Assembly: GCA_033439265.1 (NCBI GenBank)
Contig: JAVTVX010000017.1
Location: forward strand, 11,120,001 to 11,184,000
DNA from: Dillenia suffruticosa
Lineage: Eukaryota; Streptophyta; Magnoliopsida; Dilleniales; Dilleniaceae
Direction: 5' to 3'
Length of the DNA stretch: 64,000 nucleotides
The position numbers and the translations under genes are program-made. The notes under the pieces are model-generated. The model was not told the origin of the DNA and made no database searches. It saw only the letters and a program-made list of their open reading frames with translations. Of this stretch, positions 56,850 through 64,000 are shown piece by piece (position 1 is the stretch's first letter; the number at the start of each line of letters is the position of its first letter).

Positions 56850-58720
56850 AATACATACACAAACAAGAAATCTGTAAGAAAACATGATCGAGTTGGCGAA
56901 AACTTGACTCGATTGAGTACAAGTAGAAGAAAATAAACAGTCGGAGATCACATCCCTAACCATTCTGGAGGTAAGCTTCTCAACCCAAAAACTGAAAACA
57001 AAATCTAGGATTCACAGGAAAACAAAAAAATGGTATTTTAGGAATTGGAGCACCCCAAAAGCAGCGGATGATTTTGATTTTGAGATCTTTTATACTCTCA
57101 CTAAAACTTTTTTGTTGGTAGGTTTTTATTTTCTCTTTCTTCCAATTCTTTTGTTTCCTTTTATGTCTCTCAATCTTACATAATAAAATACTCATATGTC
57201 ATCCCTCCCAACCCTCTTAATTAAGCTCTATAGCCTCTGACTCGACTATTTGTCCCCTACGTTCTTTTTTAATTATTAAATAAAAAATTATTTTTACACT
57301 AACAATGCTCGTCTATTTATTTATTTGTTTATTTGTTTTTTGTGATTTTATAAAAAGGGTGGAAAGGGGAAACAAAAAGGCTTAAACCATGTTTTAAATA
57401 TGTACATTTTAACTAAATTATAAATTATTAACAATTATACCAAAAATAAAATCATATAAAATTTCATGTATAAAAATAATTTTTGAAAACCATCACAAAT
57501 TAATGAATCAAAATGACAAAATTATTATAATTTTTGATATTTCATTATCTAGTTAGCTATAACCCTGTTGCACTTCCATGGTAGTCATTGATGGTAAGGT
57601 GACCGTGGACATCCTAAGCAATATCTGGGCTCCGTTGCTCAATATTGACTAGGACCTTATAGTTGTTAGCACTTTTTTTGTAAAATCAAAACAAATAAAT
57701 AAATAGAAGTATTGTTAGTATAAATTTTTTTTTTTTTTTTGTTTAGTAACTAAAATAGAAGGTAGAAGACAAACGAACCAGCTAAAGGTTATAGGGCGTA
57801 ATTAAGAGGGTTGGGGTAGGCCTAAGGGGAAAAGGAGTTGGGCCACGTATGTGTCGTAGGATGAAAACAATAAGGTTGAGCATGAGAAGGAATTGTCATT
57901 TCCAATTAAAGGTCTTAGTCCAATTCTCCATCTCACCGTCAAGTCAACACTCAAACCCGTACATCATATACACAGACTATCTTGTCCATAAAATAAAAAT
58001 GTAGAGATAGAAAGAGATATATATAGAGAGAGAGAGTGGGAAAGAGAGAGCGAGATGATGAGGTTGCAGGTGAAAGACGTATCAAAAGTCGACTCTCTGT
58101 ATTATGTATTGATACCATATGAATATTTTATTTTGTAAGAGAGAGGGGAAAAGGAAACATAAGAATTGAAAGAAAGAGAAAAGAAAAACCCACTAGTAAA
58201 ATGGTTTTAGTGAGGGTACAGAGAATCTCAAAATTAAAATCGTTAACGTTTGGGATGCTCCCATTCCCAAAATATTCATATTTTATTATGAATATTATTT
58301 TTTCCTGTGAATTTTAGATTTTGTTTTCGGTTTTTGGGTAAGAATCTCCAGAATAGCTAGAGATGTGATCTCCGACTGTTCATCTTCTTCTACTTGTACT
58401 TCAAATGAGTCAAGTTTGTGTCAACTCGACCATATTTTCTTGCAGATCTGTTGTCTGTGTATGTGTTTCCCTCCCTCTCTCTGTCTCTCTCTCTCAAATA
58501 TTAGCGTTTTATTTGTTAGTTAACAAATATAGGTTTCTTTGTTTGACAAATGAGTTAAATGTAATAGAGTAAATAGATTATCTAATTCAATTCTGAAATC
58601 CCTCTTCCCTTTTTGTTTTTACTTTTTTATTTTTTTTTATTATTTAGACAAACAATTCATATTGGATAAATAATTCATGTTAGAATTGTTTTACTCTTTT
58701 AGATTTTATGATATCTTGTC
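56590..58720. repeat. Long inverted repeat upstream of the NLR gene
   Basis: Left arm 56590-57357 and right arm 57671-58720 are reverse complements by eye, with many small differences, around a centre of about 310 bp. Outer ends are GACAAGATAT and ATATCTTGTC. Matching landmarks include the GGAGATCACATCCCTA / AGATGTGATCTCC pair (56944-56959 and 58364-58376), TCACTAAAAC / GTTTTAGTGAGGG, and AATTAAGAGGGTTGGG (57797 region). The right arm carries about 290 extra bases (57816-58105). No transposase is visible and I find no target duplication. It could be a non-autonomous element with very long inverted termini (MULE-like or foldback) or an inverted duplication. It lies 755 bp from the NLR start. 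Confidence 0.85.
56812..56846. repeat. GA tract in the left arm of the inverted repeat
   Basis: About 17 GA units. The right arm has the shorter complementary CT-rich counterpart at about 58466-58496. Confidence 0.85.
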
Positions 58721-58734
58721 AAAAAAAAGTTCCG

Positions 58735-58970
58735 CCCGTTGACCCGCGAGTCTTTACTGCGGGTTAGGCACGCGAGCATCTCCTTTGTGGCCCGACATGC
58801 CTTGTCGTGGGTTCAACTTATCACAGGGCTTGACGCATCTTCAAAACGGGACAAATTGTGAAGACGCAATAAATTGTGTCGCGTCTTGAAGATATGGTAC
58901 AGTGCTGATGCTGTCACATATCCTATCGCGGGTTCAACCCGTAACAAATATGGATTAGATTCAGAATTAC
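58735..58970. other. GC-rich patch with nested short palindromes
   Basis: Adjoins the inverted repeat. It carries AAGACGC at 58861-58867 facing GCGTCTT at 58881-58887. It also has a perfect palindrome CGGGTTCAACCCG (58929-58941) and other GCGGGTT copies. It may be an unclassified repeat. No coding content. Confidence 0.45.
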
Positions 58971-59234
58971 TTTACTCTGCAGGTCATTTTAAAATTTTTT
59001 TACAAAAAAAAGTTTATTTCGATACTAAACTCAATTTACGGAGCTGATGTTACAAAATTCAAAAGTTTAGTGGACTAAAAGGCATTTTTGTAATTTTCCC
59101 TTCCAAAAGTACATTGTAACCCAGTGTAATCAAAGTGTAGTAACATGGGAGGTTTCTCTTAAATTTCCGCGAACTATCTGACATAGACTTCTAAAGTTTT
59201 TTCAAACCCATATAAATGCAATCAACAAAAGGGA

Positions 59235-59474
59235 AGACTCCACGTGGCCTAACTGGTCTTCTTTCCAAGTCAAGCTTGGCTATTATTGCCACCGTGAGAA
59301 GGAGAGGAGACTAGTCTTGGTTAGGGGAGAGCAAAAAAAAAAGGGAAATGAAAAACCCAAAAAGCCATGTCACAACCTCACATTCTGGTTCTCACAATCA
59401 GGAACTTCATATCTAGTATCTGGCAGCGGCTCATCCGTTAGTAAACCCTTTTGCCAATATCTGTGAATTTTGAA
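59235..59474 (+). promoter_or_regulatory. Probable proximal promoter and leader of the NLR gene
   Basis: Has a G-box CACGTG at 59241-59246 and a W-box in reverse orientation (AGTCAA, 59268-59273), the binding site type of WRKY defence regulators. No strong TATA box is evident. Confidence 0.4.
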
Positions 59475-62400
59475 ATGGGAGATGCAGTTCTATCTCCTCT
59501 TCTGCAGGTAGTTTTGGAGAAACTATCTAACCCATTCATAAAAGAGCTTGCCCATATTTGTGGGCTAAAGAAGGAGGTGAAGAAGCTGAGACAGACTCTA
59601 AGAGTGATTCATGCAGTGCTTGAAGATGCAGAGGACAGGCAAATAACTGACAAGACTGTGAGAGCATGGTTAGCTGAGCTGAGAGATGTAGCTTATGATG
59701 CGGATGATCTGCTCGATGAGTTGTCCATGAAGGCTGCCTTGTCTGCAGCACAGACTGGTGGTTTCGCAGAACAGCTGTGCACTTTTATCCCTCGTATAGT
59801 TTCTCCACTTGTTGCTAACTTTCTTGAAATGTTACCTAGACTTAAGCAAATAAAGGAAACACTAGAGGGTCTAGCAGAAGAGAAGTCTAATTTCAACTTG
59901 GGGGAAAGAGTTGTTCATGCAAGTAGGAGAAAGAGTAGACAGACTAGCTCTTTTATTATTGAATCTGAAATATTTGGTAGAGATGGTGAGAGGGAAAAGA
60001 TGGTAGATATATTGTTGTCACAAACAAGCACAAGTCATGGTTGTTTAACGGTCATTCCCATTGTGGGTTTGGGTGGTGTTGGGAAAACAACTTTAGCTCA
60101 ATTGGTATACAGAGATGAAAGGGTTAATGGGCATTTTGATATCAAGATTTGGGTTAGTGTCAATGAAGATTTTGATGTTGAAAAGATACTTAGATCAATT
60201 ATAGCATCTGCCACTAGAACTAAGTGTGATTTGTTTGGGTTAGAGGTGTTGCAGTCTCATATATATCATTTATTGCTGGGGAAGCGTTACTTGCTGGTGT
60301 TAGATGATGTTTGGAATGATGATGATGACGATAGCTGGGAGCTACTTAGAGTCTCACTCAACAATCGTATACAAGGAAGCAGAGTTATTGTTACCACCAG
60401 AAGCCAAAAAGTTGCTTCTGTAATTGGCACAGCATGCTGCCTTCATTTGAAGGGCATATCTGATGAGGACTGTTGGAAACTATTCAAGCAACGAGCTTTT
60501 GGCCATGAAGAACAGGACCATCAAAACTTGTACACCATCGGGAAACAGATAGTAAGGAAGTGCGGGGGCATACCCTTAGCTGCAAAGACCCTGGGGAGCC
60601 TAATGCGCCACCTCAATAGAGAGGAGAGAGAATGGTTATTTGTTCAAGAAAGCAATCTCTGGGATGTATCGAAATCTGATGATGGAATATTGCCGGCTCT
60701 GAAGTTGAGTTATAATCACTTGCCAGCTCATCTGAAAAGGTGCTTTGTGTACTGCTCAATATTTCCAAGAAATTATGTCATTAAGAGGGAAAAGTTAATT
60801 AACTTGTGGATATCAGAAGGATTAATTCAATCACCAGAAGGAAGAAAATCTCTGGAGTTCATTGGGAATGAGTATTTTAATGATTTGGTATGGGTGTTCT
60901 TCTTTCTAGATGTTCAAAAAAGTGAAAATGGAGATGTGATTGAGTGCAAAATGCATGGCCTCATTCATGATCTTGCACAGTCTATTGCCGGAGATGAATT
61001 TGCAATTATAGAACATGATCGAATTCCAAGACATCTCTATCGAACCCGTCATTCAACAGTGGTGTGTGACATGGGGTTATACTCTGTTCCAGAAGCCTTG
61101 TGCGAGGCAAAGAAATTGCGGACTCTCATTTTGCTGTTTCCTAAGGGAGACCTTGGAGAAGTTCCCCCCAATGTGTTTCCAAACTTTAGATACTTAAGAG
61201 CCCTTGACTTGAGTGGTAGCGGCATCAAAAGGCTTAATGAGTCCATTTCGAATTTCATCCTTTTGAGGTATCTTGACCTTTCAAACTCTCATGTTGAAAC
61301 ATTACCAGAAAGTTTATGCTCCTTGTACAATTTACAGGTCTTAAATCTTTCAAATTGTTGTAATCTCATAAAGTTACCAAGTCAAACAAATAAATTGTTT
61401 CGACTGAGACATCTGATCATCAATGGCTGTGAAAGGTTAACTGAGTTACCAGCTTGGCTTGGAGAGCTCAAGTATCTCCAAACATTACCACTGTTCATTG
61501 TAGGAAGGGAAAGTGGCAAAAGCCTTGACCAGCTGCAAACTCTGAATCTTGGGGGTGAGCTCAAGATCCGGAGTTTGGAGAATGTGAAGCATACCAGAGA
61601 TGCCATGGAAGCTGACTTGATAGGAAAGAGGAACCTTCTGTCCCTGGGTTTCCACTGGGGAAATAACCAGACAGATTCAAATGGTGATAGTCTTGACCAT
61701 GAAATATCTGCAGAACAAGTGTTCAAGAACCTCCAACCACATCGGTACTTAAAGAAGTTATCAGTAGAAGGGTATCAAGGGCCATGCTTTCCAGGGTGGA
61801 TGGATGCTCTTAAGCTTCCAAATATAACTCAAATTGTGTTTAGAAACTGCACGAGGTGCCAAAAATTGCCTACATTGGGTCAATTTTCATTCCTGAAGGT
61901 TTTACACATAGAGGGAATGAGTTATGTAAAGTACATTGGACATGAATTTTATGGTGATGGCACAGGGAGACCTTTTCTGTCGTTGAAAGAGCTGACCATA
62001 GTAGATTTCCCTCATTTGGAGTTTTGGTGGAGTGCAAATGGGATGGAAGAGTTCCCTTCTTTGGCCAATCTAGCCATCAAGAACTGCCCCAGATTGCAGA
62101 ACATCCCTTGTTTTCCACAGCTTCAGCATCTTAAGCTACATAACTGCAATGAAATGATACTACAGTCAGTGTCAAAGCTGACTTCCCTCAACAGCCTTGC
62201 TATCGACGTCTTTAAAGGGCAGTTAGTGTTCTTGGAAAGTTTGCTTCACAATAATTCTCTTCTAATGTCATTATCGATTAGCTCTTGTCCCAGTCTTCAC
62301 TCCATCTGTCCTGCTTTGAAAAATCTCTTCAGTCTAAAATCTCTGGCATTCCGCTGGTGTGATGAGCTACAATTTTCACCACCAGGATTGCAAAACCTCA

Positions 62401-62993
62401 CCACCCTGGAGTCATTAGAGATAATCGAGTGTCATAGTCTTATTTCACTGCCTGAGAACTTACAAGGGTTGACCTCTCTTCGATCTTTGTCCATTGAGAA
62501 CTGCAATAACCTTGTGTCACTACCTCTTGCCCTGCAATTCCTCAGAGCTTTGGAACATTTGACTATAATGTACTGTCCAAAATTAACTTGTTTCCCAGAT
62601 GGCTTGCAGCAACTATCATCTCTCAGAAATATCTCCATTATAAATTGCCCCGAGCTGATGTCTCTACCAGAGGGATTGCAATATGTCACCTCACTGGAAA
62701 GTCTGGAGATCCACAGCTGTCCAGGGCTAGAAGTTTTACCGGAATGGTTTGCTAGTCTTCACTGTCTAAGATCTTTTGTTATAACAGATTGTCAAAACCT
62801 AACATCTCTCCCCCGAGGTCTGCAGCATCTTGTTTCCTTACAACATCTGCGTATATATGAATGTCCTAATCTAGAGGAACGTTGCAAGATGGATATGGGT
62901 GAGGATTGGCCCATAATACGCCATGTTGCACATCTCTACATTGGATCACGAGGGTTCAAGCAACAAGATGCAGCGAGCTGCTCAGCTCAATAA
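59475..62993 (+). CDS. CC-NBS-LRR (CNL) immune receptor, RGA-like
   Basis: Single open coding exon, 1172 aa, within the normal 900-1300 range. The start at 59475 gives MGDAVLSPLLQ, the usual CNL N-terminus. Domains: Rx-type coiled coil (1-130) with an EDVID-like VAYDADDLLDEL (72-83). The NB-ARC follows (about 170-500) with P-loop GLGGVGKTT (198-206), kinase-2 LLVLDDVW with D277 and D278, GSRVIVTTR, GGIPLA (364-369) and CFVYCSIFP. LRRs occupy about 540-1150, with regular LxxLxxLxxxxC units and repeated SLE.L.I..C in the C-terminal half. Such proteins sense pathogen effectors and trigger cell death, cycling between ADP-bound off and ATP-bound on states. The ADP-contacting MHD motif reads MHG (493-495), an oddity discussed in the findings. 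No frameshift or stop was seen. Confidence 0.96.
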   Translation: MGDAVLSPLLQVVLEKLSNPFIKELAHICGLKKEVKKLRQTLRVIHAVLEDAEDRQITDKTVRAWLAELRDVAYDADDLLDELSMKAALSAAQTGGFAEQLCTFIPRIVSPLVANFLEMLPRLKQIKETLEGLAEEKSNFNLGERVVHASRRKSRQTSSFIIESEIFGRDGEREKMVDILLSQTSTSHGCLTVIPIVGLGGVGKTTLAQLVYRDERVNGHFDIKIWVSVNEDFDVEKILRSIIASATRTKCDLFGLEVLQSHIYHLLLGKRYLLVLDDVWNDDDDDSWELLRVSLNNRIQGSRVIVTTRSQKVASVIGTACCLHLKGISDEDCWKLFKQRAFGHEEQDHQNLYTIGKQIVRKCGGIPLAAKTLGSLMRHLNREEREWLFVQESNLWDVSKSDDGILPALKLSYNHLPAHLKRCFVYCSIFPRNYVIKREKLINLWISEGLIQSPEGRKSLEFIGNEYFNDLVWVFFFLDVQKSENGDVIECKMHGLIHDLAQSIAGDEFAIIEHDRIPRHLYRTRHSTVVCDMGLYSVPEALCEAKKLRTLILLFPKGDLGEVPPNVFPNFRYLRALDLSGSGIKRLNESISNFILLRYLDLSNSHVETLPESLCSLYNLQVLNLSNCCNLIKLPSQTNKLFRLRHLIINGCERLTELPAWLGELKYLQTLPLFIVGRESGKSLDQLQTLNLGGELKIRSLENVKHTRDAMEADLIGKRNLLSLGFHWGNNQTDSNGDSLDHEISAEQVFKNLQPHRYLKKLSVEGYQGPCFPGWMDALKLPNITQIVFRNCTRCQKLPTLGQFSFLKVLHIEGMSYVKYIGHEFYGDGTGRPFLSLKELTIVDFPHLEFWWSANGMEEFPSLANLAIKNCPRLQNIPCFPQLQHLKLHNCNEMILQSVSKLTSLNSLAIDVFKGQLVFLESLLHNNSLLMSLSISSCPSLHSICPALKNLFSLKSLAFRWCDELQFSPPGLQNLTTLESLEIIECHSLISLPENLQGLTSLRSLSIENCNNLVSLPLALQFLRALEHLTIMYCPKLTCFPDGLQQLSSLRNISIINCPELMSLPEGLQYVTSLESLEIHSCPGLEVLPEWFASLHCLRSFVITDCQNLTSLPRGLQHLVSLQHLRIYECPNLEERCKMDMGEDWPIIRHVAHLYIGSRGFKQQDAASCSAQ

Positions 62994-64000
62994 GAACAGA
63001 TTTCCACTCTCACGGTATGATAGCTTTATCATCATTCTAGTTACTTAAGAAAGCCACTATGATGTTCTGTCAGATATCTATGGTTTGCAAAACCTTTGCA
63101 TGGTGGACCATTTTTTCCTTTTTTTCAGGAGTTAAATACCCTATGATGACAGTTAGAAACTGCACTGTAGCAATTAAGGGCTATGATGCATGGAAACTTC
63201 TCACCATTGACGTTTTCGCATTTCGGAAATGTTTCTCATTTTCAAAACGTTTCAATACGCTAAATTAATTAATATTTACACAAAAAATCCTTACATTCTC
63301 TGTATTTATGTATTTTTCCCATATTTAATAAATTATTTGTTTATTTAATTATATTTTTATTTTTTATTTATTTTATAATTAATAATTATATATTCGATCA
63401 TTTTAGATTTTTATTATAAAATTCAGAAAATAATTAATATTTACATAGGAATGTTTATATTTTTTATATTTACACATTTGTCCATATCTTTGTTTACTCT
63501 ATTTTTACAAAGTGTTATTTCTCCGTATCATTTCGTATCTGTTTCTATTTCCCTATTTCTGATTCCGTGCAACCTAGTTGAAGGCCATCATGCTTCCTAC
63601 ATTTTAAAAAGTTACAAAGCATCTCCATTTTGTCTTCGAACAGGTGCCCCAGCTTTTCGGGTTATTCAGTGGAACCTCATATGTTGCTCAAAGCTCAAAG
63701 AAACTCATGTAATAAGACATTGCAGATTATTTAATTTCAGGATAAGGCAAGTGAAGAAGGCAACATCGGTGATTAGTTCTGCTAAATTTTTTGGACTACC
63801 AAACTTGGCTACCTTTCTCAAGAGCTGGCAGAGGCAATCTTTTCTCCCTTCGAGTGGAACAAGTAATCTCCTTATCCTAGCTGGTTCGAAAATGACCTTT
63901 CTATATAACCTAGAATGACTTCTAAGTGGAAAACTCCAGGCATACATTCTCCATTCTTTAGTATCTTCTTGTGGTTGAATACTAGCAGCAAATGCACCCA
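62994..64000 (+). other. 3' flank of the NLR gene, no further gene
   Basis: Probably begins with the NLR 3' untranslated region. An AT-rich part at 63265-63440 follows. The open frame at 63451-63918 is not similar to any domain I know. NLR genes often have introns in the 3' untranslated region, which cannot be judged here. Confidence 0.5.

Noticed and set aside
56590..58720. LTR pair flanking a retrotransposon
   Set aside because: The arms are inverted and not direct, and there is no priming site, polypurine tract or pol sequence between them.
63451..63918. 155-codon frame after the NLR gene
   Set aside because: No domain seen, and the start is hydrophobic AT-rich sequence. It may be NLR 3' flank.

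Overview
This window is plant nuclear DNA, most likely from a dicot. The evidence is GT-AG introns, a plastid-targeted glutamyl-tRNA reductase, a WAV3-type RING/VWA protein, a coiled-coil NLR receptor, and a large load of plant-type LTR retrotransposons, L1-like LINEs, CACTA elements and tRNA-derived SINEs in an AT-rich background. I cannot name the species from sequence alone.

Only three genes look intact. (1) A WAV3-family RING-H2/von Willebrand A E3 ligase lies on + at 18337-20660, with two exons and 744 aa. (2) HEMA, the chloroplast glutamyl-tRNA reductase, lies on - at 38834-36395, with three exons and 568 aa. (3) A CC-NBS-LRR immune receptor of RGA type lies on + at 59475-62993, with one coding exon and 1172 aa. 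A fourth possible gene survives only as promoter, leader and start codon at about 2150-2493. Its intron-side sequence runs into nested transposons.

Layout: 1-2150 is AT-rich sequence without a gene. 2797-3008 plus 10066-10320 are the two halves of a LINE, split by a complete but decayed Ty1/copia element (Copia-1, 3009-10065). 11292-16990 is a second, unrelated copia element (Copia-2). 17000-20700 is the WAV3-like gene behind very long GA tracts. 22070-29450 is a decayed antisense LINE that carries two non-autonomous CACTA elements, at 23660-24581 and 28201-29220. 30794-35958 is Copia-3, a relative of Copia-1, with a perfect 5-bp target duplication. 36395-38834 is HEMA. 39640-39895 is a compact hairpin element and 40216-40410 a SINE. 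42073-52755 is an antisense Ty3/gypsy chromovirus with 2.7-kb LTRs. 52818-55560 is a sense LINE fragment. 55611-55850 is a tandem repeat. 56590-58720 is a long inverted repeat just upstream of the NLR gene at 59475-62993.

The three genes have no evident joint function: tetrapyrrole synthesis, protein turnover in growth responses, and pathogen recognition. I found no clearly undescribed multi-gene system. The items most worth checking are the 2.1-kb inverted repeat beside the NLR gene, the NLR's MHG in place of MHD, the tRNA-like segment inside a CACTA element, and the reciprocal internal deletions of Copia-1 and Copia-3.
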